A DNA stretch of 64,000 nucleotides from Acinetobacter sp. WCHA45. GTDB lineage: Bacteria > Pseudomonadota > Gammaproteobacteria > Pseudomonadales > Moraxellaceae. Every line of letters begins with the position of its first letter. Within the stretch, counting starts at the first letter, position 1. Location: positions 744,001 to 808,000 of the forward strand of contig NZ_CP028561.1 of assembly GCF_002165255.2 (NCBI RefSeq), in the 5' to 3' direction. Made by a program: the position numbers and the translations under genes. This document shows, one piece after another, positions 18,383-27,820 of this stretch. A model generated the notes under the pieces. That model had not been told where the DNA came from, did not search any database, and saw only the letters and a program-made list of their open reading frames with translations.

Positions 18383-18414
18383 AATAAAAAAACCTCAGTT
18401 AGAACTGAGGTTTT
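18383..18414 (-). terminator. Terminator overlapping the hemJ stop
   Basis: The hairpin AACCTCAGTT / AACTGAGGTT has A-runs or T-runs on both sides, so it may work in both directions. The hemJ stop codon (18399-18401) lies in its loop side. Confidence 0.8.
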
Positions 18415-18851
18415 ACGACCACTAAGATGACCACGGCAAATAAGATCAAGGTTGGCATTTCATTAAAAAAACGCCAGAACTTGTGCGATTTATAGTGCGC
18501 ATTACCAATTAGCTTTTTGCGGTAATAACCACAGACAAAGTGGTAAATCACCAATAATCCAACCAGACCGACTTTGAGATAAAACCATAAGGCTTCATGA
18601 TAATGTCGGGTCGCATCCCCCCAGTCAACGAGAAAGTGGGCGGTAATTAATGTGGCAATCATCGATGGCCACATAATTCCACGATACAACTTGCGTTCCA
18701 TCACTTCAAAGCGTTGATGACTAACGGTATCTTCGCTCATGGCATGATAAACATAAAGACGTGGTAAGTAGAACAATGCAGCGAACCAGCAAACCACAGC
18801 AATAATATGTAATGCTTTTACCCACAAGAAAGCATCAGAAGGTGCATCCAT
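18399..18851 (-). CDS. hemJ: Protoporphyrinogen IX oxidase HemJ
   Basis: The enzyme oxidises protoporphyrinogen IX to protoporphyrin IX, the penultimate step of heme synthesis, in the inner membrane. The 150-residue protein has four hydrophobic spans and the HemJ signatures KALHIIAVVCWFAALFYLPRL (conserved His and Arg/Leu-Tyr region), RKLYRGIMWPSM, and a C-terminal RFFNEMPTL. HemJ was identified in Acinetobacter as the replacement for HemG and HemY (family knowledge). The stop codon sits inside the terminator hairpin. fabB lies 18 bp upstream, so the two are probably co-transcribed. Confidence 0.95.
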   Translation of the reverse strand: MDAPSDAFLWVKALHIIAVVCWFAALFYLPRLYVYHAMSEDTVSHQRFEVMERKLYRGIMWPSMIATLITAHFLVDWGDATRHYHEALWFYLKVGLVGLLVIYHFVCGYYRKKLIGNAHYKSHKFWRFFNEMPTLILFAVVILVVVKPQF

Positions 18852-18869
18852 TGATAATCCTACGCAGGA

Positions 18870-20099
18870 TTATGCATCCCACTTCTTGAAAATAAGGCAA
18901 GCGTTTACGCCGCCAAAACCAAAACTGTTACTCATCACAGTATTCAATTTTGCATCACGTTTTTCAAGTACAATATCGAAACCTTGTGCGCCTTCATCAA
19001 GCTCAGTCACGTTGATGTTTGGAGCAATAAAGTCATTTTGCATCATCAATACAGAATAAATCGCTTCTTGAACACCTGCAGCACCTAAGCTGTGACCCGT
19101 CATTGATTTAGTTGAACTAAGTGGTGGAACTTGTCCTTCCCCAAATGCACGCTCCATTGCTTTAAGCTCAGTTACGTCACCTGCTGGTGTTGATGTACCA
19201 TGTGTGTTGACATAATCGATCTGTTCTACACCGTGCTGTTTTGCTTCATCTAATGCCATGGTGATACAACGTGTAGCACCTTCACCACTCGGTGCAACCA
19301 TATCTGCACCGTCGCTGTTCGCTGCATAAGCAACAACTTCAGCTAAGATGTTCGCACCACGTGCTTGTGCATGTTCAAGTGATTCAAGAATAACGAAACC
19401 ACCGCCGCCAGCGATGACAAAACCATCACGATCCGCTGAGTAAGGACGAGATGCAGTTTCAGGAGTATCATTATATTTAGAACACAATGCACCCATAGCA
19501 TCAAAAAGTAAGCTTTGCGACCAGTGATCTTCTTCACCGCCACCAGCAAGCATCAGATCTTGCTTACCCAATTGAATTAAGTTGTAAGCATAACCAATTG
19601 CATCAGCAGAAGTTGCACAGGCACTGGTAATCGAGTGTGCAATACCTTGTAGTTTTAGTGCAACACCCACATTGGCAGTAATGGTATTACTCATATTACG
19701 GGGAACAAAGAAAGGGCCAATTTTACGTGCGCCTTTTTCTTCTAATAGCTTAACCATCTCTGCAACTGATGCAGTTGAGTTACCGCCGCTACCACCTGCA
19801 ATACCATAACGAGGGTTATTTGCTAGATCTTCTTGTTTTAGACCCGCATGTTCTACCGCTGCAATCGCTGCGTTATAAGCATACATTGCACATACACCCA
19901 TAAAACGCTTGATTTTACGATCAATACCATCAAAATCCTGTTCAGCAGCAGCGCTGACATGACTTTTAAAATTTAATTCGGCATAAGTTGGATTAAAACG
20001 TGTTCCTGAGATTCCATTTTTTAAAGAATGAGTGACATCTTCTAAAGAGTTACCGATACATGAGTTAATGCCCATACCAGTGATTACAACACGTTTCAT
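18870..20099 (-). CDS. fabB: 3-oxoacyl-ACP synthase I (KAS I)
   Basis: This condensing enzyme elongates acyl-ACP with malonyl-ACP; the FabB type is needed for unsaturated fatty acids. The 409-residue product resembles E. coli FabB end to end. The active-site Cys161 is in ITSACATSAD, the catalytic His300 in NTHGTSTPAGD, Lys331 and His336 in STKSMTGHSLGAAG, and the Gly-rich C-terminus reads NSFGFGGVNA. FabB-like features include EFDAMGALxxKYNDTPExASR-type spacing (here LFDAMGALCSKYNDTPE). It is transcribed ahead of hemJ with an 18-bp gap. Confidence 0.94.
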   Translation of the reverse strand: MKRVVITGMGINSCIGNSLEDVTHSLKNGISGTRFNPTYAELNFKSHVSAAAEQDFDGIDRKIKRFMGVCAMYAYNAAIAAVEHAGLKQEDLANNPRYGIAGGSGGNSTASVAEMVKLLEEKGARKIGPFFVPRNMSNTITANVGVALKLQGIAHSITSACATSADAIGYAYNLIQLGKQDLMLAGGGEEDHWSQSLLFDAMGALCSKYNDTPETASRPYSADRDGFVIAGGGGFVILESLEHAQARGANILAEVVAYAANSDGADMVAPSGEGATRCITMALDEAKQHGVEQIDYVNTHGTSTPAGDVTELKAMERAFGEGQVPPLSSTKSMTGHSLGAAGVQEAIYSVLMMQNDFIAPNINVTELDEGAQGFDIVLEKRDAKLNTVMSNSFGFGGVNACLIFKKWDA

Positions 20100-20388
20100 T
20101 TACAGATCCCTTTTATGGTAATACGAAGCCTTGTGCATATCGCTATAAGTACAAATCAGGAGAAAATAACGATTTAAATGGCTTATGAGTGAATGACACC
20201 ATCATAGCAGAAAGGTTTTTTATTTCTTATGGCAAATTTTATGCCTATTTCTAGTTGTGTAAATATTCGTAAATATAAATGTAGTTGAGACAAAAGGTAA
20301 TGAAAGAACACAGATAAAAGTTGAGATAAATTTGCATTCAACCTAGTATCTACCTAGAGATGCAAAGATTATAGAACAGAGGTACTTG

Positions 20389-21738
20389 ATGACAAAATCT
20401 AAAAACAAGCAATCTTCAGGTTTATTTACCCAAGCCTTTGGAGTGGCTAAAAAGCTCAGTTCAGAAATACAAAAACTTCAAACTGCTCCTAAAACATTAG
20501 CAACTGGATCTACAGATTCATCGAATGTGATCGAAGGGAAGGCGCATTTTAAAAGCCCATTTGAGATTGAGCAATACGAAAGCCCGCAACATATGTTACG
20601 TCAACAGCTGCCTAAATTGTCCCATCAACTTTTGGGTCGCCATTATACAAAAGTAAATAATGTTGCCTCTTTCATTTCACCTGACATGGGCGAAAAAGTT
20701 TCTGATTATTTATTTCAGTGGTTGAATGAATTTAGCTCGAATACTTCACTTACGGAAAAGATTCTGGAAGAAGCAGGGGTAAAAGATATTACCGAACTCA
20801 CTCAAGATACGGGGCGTTCTCAACGTTTAAGTCAGGCATTAATCGAACAAAATAAATTATTAGCCGCTGCGCAAGGCGTTATCACGGGTGCTACAGGAGT
20901 TTGGGGTGCAGCTGTTGATATTCCTGCCTCGATTGTTCTAGCACTAAGAACAATTTATCAAACGGGTCGCTCTCATGGCTTTGATTTGGCCGATGAGGCA
21001 GATCAAGAAGTGGTTGCCTTTATTTTTAAAGAAATTGATTTGGGTATTATTGCTGAAAAACAAACAGTATTGATTGCATTAAAAGCGTTGAAGTCGATGT
21101 TAGAAACCCATGACTTACAACAGTTTCAGCAGTTGCTTGGATCGAGCAACGATGTTGAACTTGTAAAGAAATGGTTAGTTGATGAGGAAGGACAGTTTAA
21201 ATGGGGGTGGTTAAATCATATCCCTCAAGCATCTGTGATTGGTAAATTAACGCCAGTTGCTGGTGCTGCTTTAGGTGGCTTTTATAGTTGGCGTTTACTC
21301 GAAGATGTTGGACACAAGGCACAATCTGTTTTCGGGGCAGCGCGTTTTTATTTGAATGAATATCCGAATGAAAATCTTTCACCCTTAGAAGCCTATTACA
21401 AAGCGGAAGCATTATTGAGAAAGTCAAATTCACGATTGTTAAATGCAACAGAGACTACGACAAATGCAATAAGTAGTGTTGATGAAAGCAAAAATGATGT
21501 GATTACCAATGTTTCAGTGCAATCTAAAGATCATGCTGCTAAAGAAATTCAGACGAATGAAAACGTTGAGCAGGGTATTGAACAGCTTGCATCGGAGCAT
21601 GTGGTCAAGCACGAACATACTGAACAGCAACCTGCTTTGAAAGAGCAATCAAATGAATTACTCAGTTCTGATGAAGCTGAACTATCTACTGAACCCAAAA
21701 CAATTGATATTGAACCTACATCAACGAAACATAGTTAA
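20389..21738 (+). CDS. EcsC-family protein
   Basis: A 449-residue protein of the EcsC family (PF12787 type), members of which are named after a Bacillus gene linked to secretion and competence; the molecular role is unclear. The EcsC domain spans about residues 90-330, with the hydrophobic Gly/Ala helix AQGVITGATGVWGAAVDIPA, the conserved RTIYQTGRSHGFDL and, further on, ASVIGKLTPVAGAALGGFYSW. The last 110 residues are an acidic, Glu/Ser/Thr-rich, probably disordered tail. The ATG at 20389 is preferred over the TTG 3 bp upstream; AGAGGTA precedes it. Confidence 0.88.
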   Translation: MTKSKNKQSSGLFTQAFGVAKKLSSEIQKLQTAPKTLATGSTDSSNVIEGKAHFKSPFEIEQYESPQHMLRQQLPKLSHQLLGRHYTKVNNVASFISPDMGEKVSDYLFQWLNEFSSNTSLTEKILEEAGVKDITELTQDTGRSQRLSQALIEQNKLLAAAQGVITGATGVWGAAVDIPASIVLALRTIYQTGRSHGFDLADEADQEVVAFIFKEIDLGIIAEKQTVLIALKALKSMLETHDLQQFQQLLGSSNDVELVKKWLVDEEGQFKWGWLNHIPQASVIGKLTPVAGAALGGFYSWRLLEDVGHKAQSVFGAARFYLNEYPNENLSPLEAYYKAEALLRKSNSRLLNATETTTNAISSVDESKNDVITNVSVQSKDHAAKEIQTNENVEQGIEQLASEHVVKHEHTEQQPALKEQSNELLSSDEAELSTEPKTIDIEPTSTKHS

Positions 21739-21785
21739 TTATTTGTTGGTATGATTTAGACATCAATAAAACAACAAAATTATAG

Positions 21786-21828
21786 AAATGGTCAGCAGTT
21801 GCTTTATCTTGCATTGTTGACCATTTTT
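21786..21828 (+). terminator. Terminator of the EcsC gene
   Basis: Long stem AAATGGTCAGCAGTTGC / GCATTGTTGACCATTTTT with a TTTATCTT loop and T-run. Its right arm contains the -35 of the str promoter. Confidence 0.8.
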
Positions 21829-21845
21829 ACTTCTTGGCTTACAAT
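21817..21845 (+). promoter_or_regulatory. str operon promoter
   Basis: TTGACC (21817-21822), a 17-bp spacer and TACAAT (21840-21845), close to the sigma-70 consensus. It lies 64 bp before rpsL, so a leader of roughly 55 nt is expected. The -35 is embedded in the preceding gene's terminator. Confidence 0.85.
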
Positions 21846-21908
21846 TGTGTGCCCTTAAAAAGAGGTGTTTTTCTTTTTAAGGTTGTTTAATCACGGGAGA
21901 ATTGCCAA

Positions 21909-22283
21909 ATGGCAACAACAAATCAGTTGATCCGTAAGGGTCGTACAACTTTGATTGAAAAATCAAAAGTTCCTGCGTTGAAGGCTTGTCCACAACGTCG
22001 TGGTGTATGTACACGTGTATATACGACTACTCCTAAAAAACCTAACTCAGCAATGCGTAAGGTTTGCCGTGTTCGCTTAACTTCTGGTTTTGAAGTATCA
22101 AGCTATATCGGTGGTGAAGGTCATAACTTACAAGAGCACAGTGTTGTTCTAATCCGTGGTGGTCGTGTTAAAGACTTACCAGGTGTACGTTACCATACCG
22201 TTCGTGGTTCTTTAGACTGTGCTGGCGTGAAAGATCGTAACCAGTCACGTTCTAAATACGGTGCTAAACGTCCTAAGAAGTAA
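21909..22283 (+). CDS. rpsL: 30S ribosomal protein S12
   Basis: S12 sits at the decoding centre of the 30S subunit and guards tRNA selection. The 124-residue product is the usual length, with the streptomycin loops [11 protein letters not shown] (Lys near 43) and [13 protein letters not shown] (Lys near 88) both wild type, predicting no S12-based streptomycin resistance. CGGGAGAA precedes the ATG. It is the first gene of rpsL-rpsG-fusA-tuf. Confidence 0.99.
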   Translation: MATTNQLIRKGRTTLIEKSKVPALKACPQRRGVCTRVYTTTPKKPNSAMRKVCRVRLTSGFEVSSYIGGEGHNLQEHSVVLIRGGRVKDLPGVRYHTVRGSLDCAGVKDRNQSRSKYGAKRPKK

Positions 22284-22443
22284 TTCTAGGCAACCAGCCC
22301 AAACAACCCTTTAGCGTTTCGCTTGTTTGAATTCTTCATAGATTTGTAATTCAAGCGACGTATAGTAAGGCCAGCGTAGCGTACATGGCACTTGTACAAA
22401 CTGCTGGATCATCCTGAAGTGTCATAATATTAGGTGTATTAAA
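22284..22443 (+). other. rpsL-rpsG intercistronic region
   Basis: A 160-bp gap, longer than in many str operons, with several partly paired segments such as AAGCG...CGCTT. In E. coli this gap carries the S7 feedback site; a similar translational control site here is plausible but not shown. Confidence 0.4.
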
Positions 22444-22914
22444 ATGCCAAGACGTCGCGTAGTCGCTGCTCGTGAGATCCTTCCAGATCCAAAATTTAGC
22501 AGCCAAACAATCGCTAAATTCATGAACCACGTAATGCAAGATGGTAAAAAATCTGTAGCTGAAGGTATCGTTTACGGTGCTTTAGAACGTGTTCAAGAAA
22601 AAAACAAAGTAGACCCAGTTGAATTTTTCGAGACTACTCTTGAGAAAGTTCGTCCTATGGTCGAAGTAAAAGCACGCCGTGTTGGTGGTGCTACTTATCA
22701 AGTACCTATGGAAGTACGCCCATCCCGTCGTACTGCCTTAGCAATGCGTTGGTTAGTAGATGCTGCTGCTAAGCGTTCTGAAAAAACGATGGCTTTACGT
22801 CTTGCTGGTGAGTTGCTTGATGCAGCTGAAGGTAAAGGTGCAGCGATCAAAAAACGTGAAGACGTGCATCGTATGGCTGAAGCCAACAAAGCCTTCTCTC
22901 ACTACCGTTTCTAA
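22444..22914 (+). CDS. rpsG: 30S ribosomal protein S7
   Basis: S7 nucleates assembly of the 30S head and contacts E-site tRNA. The 156-residue product is the normal length: N-terminal [18 protein letters not shown], the conserved [16 protein letters not shown] block and C-terminal [16 protein letters not shown]. In enterobacteria it represses its own operon by binding the rpsL-rpsG gap (family knowledge). Confidence 0.99.
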   Translation: MPRRRVVAAREILPDPKFSSQTIAKFMNHVMQDGKKSVAEGIVYGALERVQEKNKVDPVEFFETTLEKVRPMVEVKARRVGGATYQVPMEVRPSRRTALAMRWLVDAAAKRSEKTMALRLAGELLDAAEGKGAAIKKREDVHRMAEANKAFSHYRF

Positions 22915-22948
22915 ACGGATAAAACAGTCCCTAATCAGGAGAATATTC

Positions 22949-23011
22949 ATGCGTACAGCAGCTCGATTCAACATCGCTCTTTATCAAAGTGGGAGCTTTG
23001 CGGGTATTTAA
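22949..23011 (+). CDS. Possible 20-residue leader peptide between rpsG and fusA
   Basis: A short open frame (MRTAARFNIALYQSGSFAGI) with a very good ribosome binding site (CAGGAGAA, 7 bp before ATG) lies in the 178-bp gap between rpsG and fusA. A hairpin (23033-23053) follows before the fusA start. It may be a leader peptide affecting fusA translation, or a chance frame behind a conserved Shine-Dalgarno-like sequence. Confidence 0.4.
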   Translation: MRTAARFNIALYQSGSFAGI

Positions 23012-23032
23012 GTTGCCTGCTTGGATATTCGT

Positions 23033-23053
23033 GCGCATCAATTTAATTGATGC
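23033..23053 (+). other. Hairpin upstream of fusA
   Basis: Stem CGCATCAA / TTGATGCG with a 5-nt loop, 40 bp before the fusA ATG and just behind the possible leader peptide. It could modulate fusA translation. Confidence 0.45.
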
Positions 23054-23092
23054 GTCCTGTTTTAAAGATAACATTTAGGAATGTAAGACATC

Positions 23093-25231
23093 ATGGCTCG
23101 CCAAACCCCGATTACTCGTTACCGTAACATTGGTATTTCTGCGCACATTGACGCAGGTAAAACAACTACAACTGAACGTATCTTGTTCTACACAGGTGTA
23201 TCTCACAAAATTGGTGAAGTACACGACGGTGCAGCAACAATGGACTGGATGGAACAAGAGCAAGAGCGTGGTATTACCATTACTTCTGCTGCTACGACTT
23301 GTTTCTGGTCTGGTATGGGCAACCAATTCGAACAACACCGTATCAACGTAATTGATACACCGGGACACGTTGACTTCACAATTGAAGTTGAGCGTTCTAT
23401 GCGTGTTCTTGACGGTGCGTGCATGGTTTACTGTGCTGTTGGTGGTGTTCAACCTCAGTCTGAAACTGTATGGCGTCAAGCTAACAAATATAAAGTGCCT
23501 CGTTTAGCATTCGTGAACAAGATGGACCGTACTGGTGCAAACTTCTTCCGTGCTGTAGAGCAAGTTAAAACTCGTTTAGGCGGTAACCCTGTACCTATCG
23601 TTGTACCAATCGGTGCAGAAGATACATTTGCAGGTGTTGTAGATCTTATCGAAATGAAAGCGATTATCTGGGATGAACCATCTCAAGGTATGAAGTTTGA
23701 ATATGGTGAGATTCCTGCTGACCTAGTTGATACTGCTAACGAATGGCGTACTAACATGGTTGAAGCGGCTGCTGAAGCTTCTGAAGAGTTAATGGACAAG
23801 TACCTTGAAGAGGGTGATCTTTCTAAAGAAGACATCGTTGCAGGTTTACGTGCTCGTACATTAGCATCTGAAATCCAAGTGATGCTTTGTGGTTCAGCGT
23901 TCAAAAACAAAGGTGTTCAACGTATGTTGGATGCTGTGATTGAATTCTTACCATCGCCAACAGAAGTTAAAGCGATCGAAGGTATCCTTGACGATAAAGC
24001 TGAAACTAAAGCATCTCGTGAAGCATCTGACGAAGCTCCGTTCTCTGCGCTTGCGTTCAAAATCATGAACGACAAATTCGTTGGTAACTTAACTTTCGTA
24101 CGTGTTTATTCTGGTGTTCTTAAACAAGGTGACCCAGTATATAACCCAGTTAAGTCTAAGCGTGAACGTATCGGTCGTATCGTGCAAATGCATGCGAATG
24201 AGCGTCAAGATCTTGATGAAATCCGTGCAGGTGATATCGCAGCGTGTGTAGGTCTTAAAGACGTTACAACTGGTGATACATTATGTGATGAGAAAAACAT
24301 CATTACACTTGAGCGTATGGAATTCCCTGAGCCAGTAATTTCATTGGCTGTTGAACCAAAAACTAAAGCTGACCAAGAAAAAATGTCAATTGCTTTAGGT
24401 CGTTTGGCGAAAGAAGATCCATCGTTCCGTGTACGTACTGACGAAGAATCTGGTCAAACAATTATTGCTGGTATGGGTGAGCTTCACCTTGACATCATCG
24501 TTGACCGTATGAAACGTGAGTTCGGTGTTGAAGCGAATATCGGTAAACCAATGGTTGCTTATCGTGAAACGATTAAGAAAACTGTTGAGCAAGAAGGTAA
24601 ATTCGTACGTCAAACAGGTGGTAAAGGTAAATTCGGTCATGTATATGTTCGTTTAGAGCCACTTGATGTTGAAGCTGCTGGTAAAGAATACGAATTCGCT
24701 GAAGAAGTTGTTGGTGGTGTAGTACCAAAAGAATTCTTCGGTGCAGTTGATAAAGGTATTCAAGAGCGTATGAAGAATGGTGTCTTGGCTGGTTACCCAG
24801 TTGTAGGCGTTAAAGCTGTTCTTTTTGACGGTTCTTACCACGATGTCGACTCTGATGAATTGTCGTTCAAAATGGCTGGTTCTTATGCGTTCCGTGATGG
24901 TTTCATGAAAGCAGATCCAATTCTTCTTGAACCTATCATGAAAGTTGAAGTAGAAACTCCAGAAGACTACATGGGCGATATCATGGGTGACTTAAACCGT
25001 CGTCGTGGTATGGTTCAAGGTATGGACGATCTTCCTGGTGGAACTAAAGCAATTAAAGCAGAAGTTCCATTGGCTGAGATGTTTGGTTACGCGACTCAAA
25101 TGCGTTCTATGTCTCAAGGTCGTGCGACATACTCTATGGAATTTGCTAAATATGCTGAAACTCCACGTAACGTGGCTGAAGGCATCATCGCTAAGTTCCA
25201 AGCTGGCGGTAAAAAAGGTGACGACGAGTAA
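23093..25231 (+). CDS. fusA: Elongation factor G
   Basis: This GTPase drives translocation of the ribosome and, with RRF, ribosome recycling. The 712-residue product has G1 [15 protein letters not shown] (near 18), the switch II box [13 protein letters not shown], and the C-terminal domains IV and V ([56 protein letters not shown] split here by function). GGAATGTAAGACATC precedes the ATG. It is the third gene of the str operon, with tuf 93 bp downstream. Confidence 0.99.
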   Translation: MARQTPITRYRNIGISAHIDAGKTTTTERILFYTGVSHKIGEVHDGAATMDWMEQEQERGITITSAATTCFWSGMGNQFEQHRINVIDTPGHVDFTIEVERSMRVLDGACMVYCAVGGVQPQSETVWRQANKYKVPRLAFVNKMDRTGANFFRAVEQVKTRLGGNPVPIVVPIGAEDTFAGVVDLIEMKAIIWDEPSQGMKFEYGEIPADLVDTANEWRTNMVEAAAEASEELMDKYLEEGDLSKEDIVAGLRARTLASEIQVMLCGSAFKNKGVQRMLDAVIEFLPSPTEVKAIEGILDDKAETKASREASDEAPFSALAFKIMNDKFVGNLTFVRVYSGVLKQGDPVYNPVKSKRERIGRIVQMHANERQDLDEIRAGDIAACVGLKDVTTGDTLCDEKNIITLERMEFPEPVISLAVEPKTKADQEKMSIALGRLAKEDPSFRVRTDEESGQTIIAGMGELHLDIIVDRMKREFGVEANIGKPMVAYRETIKKTVEQEGKFVRQTGGKGKFGHVYVRLEPLDVEAAGKEYEFAEEVVGGVVPKEFFGAVDKGIQERMKNGVLAGYPVVGVKAVLFDGSYHDVDSDELSFKMAGSYAFRDGFMKADPILLEPIMKVEVETPEDYMGDIMGDLNRRRGMVQGMDDLPGGTKAIKAEVPLAEMFGYATQMRSMSQGRATYSMEFAKYAETPRNVAEGIIAKFQAGGKKGDDE

Positions 25232-25279
25232 TCTTTCGATTACTATATTACCCAACTAAAATTTAGTTAAAAAACCAAG

Positions 25280-25304
25280 TGCTCATGGGCGACCCTCATG
25301 AGCA
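25280..25304 (+). other. fusA-tuf intercistronic hairpin
   Basis: Stem TGCTCATG / CATGAGCA with a 9-nt loop, 21 bp before the tuf ATG. There is no T-run, so it is a processing or mRNA-stability element rather than a terminator. Confidence 0.55.
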
Positions 25305-25324
25305 GTTTATAAAGGAAGATCATC

Positions 25325-26515
25325 ATGGCTAAAGCCAAGTTTGAACGTAATAAACCACACGTAAACGTGGGTACAATTGGTCACGTTGACCATGGTAAAA
25401 CAACTTTAACTGCTGCGATTGCAACTATCTGTGCAAAAACTTACGGCGGTGAAGCGAAAGATTACTCACAAATCGACTCAGCTCCTGAAGAAAAAGCACG
25501 TGGTATTACAATTAATACTTCACACGTAGAATACGATTCTCCAATCCGTCACTACGCTCACGTAGACTGCCCGGGCCACGCCGATTATGTTAAAAACATG
25601 ATTACTGGTGCTGCTCAGATGGACGGCGCGATCCTTGTGTGTGCTGCGACTGATGGTCCAATGCCACAAACTCGTGAACACATCCTTCTTTCACGTCAGG
25701 TTGGTGTACCTTACATCATCGTATTCTTAAACAAGTGTGATCTTGTTGATGATGAAGAATTACTTGAATTAGTAGAAATGGAAGTTCGTGAACTTCTTTC
25801 TACTTATGACTTCCCAGGTGATGATACTCCAATCATCCGTGGTTCAGCTCTTCAAGCATTAAACGGTAACGACGGTCCTTACGGCGAAGCTTCTGTTCTT
25901 GCACTTGTAGAAGCGCTTGACTCTTACATCCCAGAGCCAGAGCGTGCAATCGATAAAGCATTCTTGATGCCGATCGAAGACGTATTCTCGATTTCTGGTC
26001 GTGGTACAGTAGTAACTGGCCGTGTTGAAGCGGGTATCATCAAAGTAGGTGAAACTGTTGAGATTGTTGGTATTCGTGATACAGTTGCAACGACTGTAAC
26101 TGGCGTTGAAATGTTCCGTAAACTTCTTGACGAAGGCCGTGCGGGCGAGAACTGTGGTATCCTTCTTCGTGGTACCAAGCGTGAAGATGTACAACGTGGT
26201 CAGGTACTTGCTAAACCAGGTACAATCAAGCCACACACTAAATTCGATGCGGAAGTATACGTACTTTCTAAAGAAGAAGGTGGTCGTCACACTCCATTCC
26301 TTAATGGTTACCGTCCACAGTTCTACTTCCGTACAACTGACGTAACTGGCGCGATCAAATTACAAGATGGCGTTGAAATGGTTATGCCTGGTGACAACGT
26401 TGAGATGTCAGTAGAGTTAATCCACCCGATCGCAATGGACCCAGGTCTACGTTTTGCGATCCGTGAAGGTGGTCGTACTGTAGGTGCTGGTGTTGTTGCG
26501 AAAGTAACTGCATAA
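25325..26515 (+). CDS. tuf: Elongation factor Tu
   Basis: This GTPase brings aminoacyl-tRNA to the ribosomal A site. The 396-residue product carries G1 [10 protein letters not shown], switch [14 protein letters not shown], and the end [22 protein letters not shown] precedes the ATG. It closes the str operon; the terminator at 26529 follows. Many gammaproteobacteria have a second tuf copy elsewhere. Confidence 0.99.
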   Translation: MAKAKFERNKPHVNVGTIGHVDHGKTTLTAAIATICAKTYGGEAKDYSQIDSAPEEKARGITINTSHVEYDSPIRHYAHVDCPGHADYVKNMITGAAQMDGAILVCAATDGPMPQTREHILLSRQVGVPYIIVFLNKCDLVDDEELLELVEMEVRELLSTYDFPGDDTPIIRGSALQALNGNDGPYGEASVLALVEALDSYIPEPERAIDKAFLMPIEDVFSISGRGTVVTGRVEAGIIKVGETVEIVGIRDTVATTVTGVEMFRKLLDEGRAGENCGILLRGTKREDVQRGQVLAKPGTIKPHTKFDAEVYVLSKEEGGRHTPFLNGYRPQFYFRTTDVTGAIKLQDGVEMVMPGDNVEMSVELIHPIAMDPGLRFAIREGGRTVGAGVVAKVTA

Positions 26516-26528
26516 TCGCCTAGAGTGA

Positions 26529-26561
26529 TAAAAAAACACCCCTTTGGGGTGTTTTTTTATG
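26529..26561 (+). terminator. str operon terminator
   Basis: Stem AAAAAACACCCC / GGGGTGTTTTTT with a 3-nt loop. Nearly symmetrical and strong. Confidence 0.92.
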
Positions 26562-26590
26562 TCTATTGTTCGACAATCTATCCTTAATTG

Positions 26591-26623
26591 TGTCCTAAAC
26601 TGATACCTTGCTGTCCTAAACTG
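26591..26623 (+). promoter_or_regulatory. Twin 12-bp direct repeats upstream of PF10118 gene 1
   Basis: TGTCCTAAACTG at 26591-26602 is repeated exactly at 26612-26623, 21 bp (two helical turns) apart. The second copy ends just upstream of a likely -35/-10 pair (CACTTA near 26625, TAATAT at 26649-26654). This is the geometry of an AraC-type activator site. The same layout precedes the second paralog. Confidence 0.65.
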
Positions 26624-26717
26624 CACTTAATTCATCGCAATAAAACCGTAATATAAAACACAAGAAAATGAACAAAAGTACTAAATGGAAATTTTCCATT
26701 TAAAAGGAGTCAACAGC

Positions 26718-27599
26718 ATGAATGCTAAGGTAAATATTTCAAATCGTGCAGGTGCAAGTTTCCCAGTACGCCGTATGAATTTTGATTTTGATCAGGTTCC
26801 AGAATACTGGATGAATGGCTCGGCTGGCTTGACCCATTTCATGACAGCACTTTCAGCATTGTTTCCAGATGGTGAGAAATTATTTATTGATTCAGTTCGT
26901 GCTGTACGTTATCACCCTGCCATTAAGGACAATGAAGCACTACAAAAAGAAATCAGTGCCTTTATTGGTCAAGAGGCAATGCATACTCAGGAACATGTTG
27001 GTTTTAATGCTTCTGCACAAAAATATGGACATGATGTATCCTCTTTAGAACGTATCACAGGTCGCTATATCCAGTTCGCACGTAAGAACTTTGCTAAAGC
27101 AGTTAAACCATTTGGCATGACTCAGGAAATGGTTGACTTAACTGCAACAACTGCGCTGGAGCATTTCACAGCAACAATTGCGTCTGAATTACTGCGTAAT
27201 CTACATATTCAGGAACTCATGACCGATGACACCATGTCTTATATGTGGTTCTGGCATGCAATTGAGGAAAATGAGCATAAAGCTGTTGCCTATGATGTCT
27301 ATGAGGAAATTTTTGGCCGTGGCGTGAAAGCCTATGCACTACGCAATACAGCATTAGTGGTTGCGATGGTGTTGATCTTCACCTTACAGTCTTATTTTGT
27401 TCTACGCCTATTAAATCGGGACAATAAACTGAATCTAAAAGAATTAGGTATGATTTATAAATATGCCTATAGTCCATCAAAAGGTATTATTGCAGGTATG
27501 ACGGGTGAAATGTTGGCTTACTTCAAACCACGTTTCCATCCAAATGACTTAGATACCGTGCAGTTGCTTAAAGTCTGGAAGGCGAAATTAGGTTTTTAA
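26718..27599 (+). CDS. PF10118 predicted metal-dependent hydrolase, paralog 1
   Basis: A 293-residue protein of the COG3687/PF10118 family. Two E-x-x-H motifs are visible, FIGQEAMHTQEH (near 85) and HAIEENEHKAVAYD (near 185), plus an extra ALEHF. Helices with paired ExxH suggest a ferritin-like di-iron centre (inference). A hydrophobic helix (LVVAMVLIFTLQSYFVL) near 215-235 may touch the membrane. The ATG at 26718 has AAAGGAG 8 bp upstream; an earlier in-frame start lacks one. The substrate is unknown; relatives often sit near lipid or steroid metabolism. Confidence 0.88.
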   Translation: MNAKVNISNRAGASFPVRRMNFDFDQVPEYWMNGSAGLTHFMTALSALFPDGEKLFIDSVRAVRYHPAIKDNEALQKEISAFIGQEAMHTQEHVGFNASAQKYGHDVSSLERITGRYIQFARKNFAKAVKPFGMTQEMVDLTATTALEHFTATIASELLRNLHIQELMTDDTMSYMWFWHAIEENEHKAVAYDVYEEIFGRGVKAYALRNTALVVAMVLIFTLQSYFVLRLLNRDNKLNLKELGMIYKYAYSPSKGIIAGMTGEMLAYFKPRFHPNDLDTVQLLKVWKAKLGF

Positions 27600-27627
27600 A
27601 TTAAAAGATCTATTAGCTAAACCTATG

Positions 27628-27661
27628 TAAAAAGAGCAATAAAATTGCTCTTTTTTTATTT
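27628..27661 (+). terminator. Terminator of PF10118 gene 1
   Basis: Stem AAAAAGAGCAAT / ATTGCTCTTTTT with a short loop and T-run. The second paralog therefore has its own promoter. Confidence 0.85.
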
Positions 27662-27702
27662 TGAATATTACATTAAATAGACTTTTTAAAATCATACTGA
27701 CA

Positions 27703-27735
27703 TGTCCCAAGATGATGCTTTTCTGACCTTATCTG
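27703..27735 (+). promoter_or_regulatory. Twin 12-bp direct repeats upstream of PF10118 gene 2
   Basis: TGTCCCAAGATG (27703-27714) and TGACCTTATCTG (27724-27735) are diverged versions of the repeats before paralog 1, again exactly 21 bp apart. They are followed by the same CTGCACTTA context and a likely -10 (TATAAC, 27763-27768). Confidence 0.6.
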
Positions 27736-27820
27736 CACTTATTTAACGCATGGGAAAGGGCGTATAACTAAAGAATAATAAATGATTAATAAAGAAATCT
27801 TCATGATAGGAGAGTATAGT

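Noticed and set aside
23075..26345. Several open frames antisense or shifted within fusA and tuf
   Set aside because: Codon bias of highly expressed genes leaves other frames open; no start signals or protein features.
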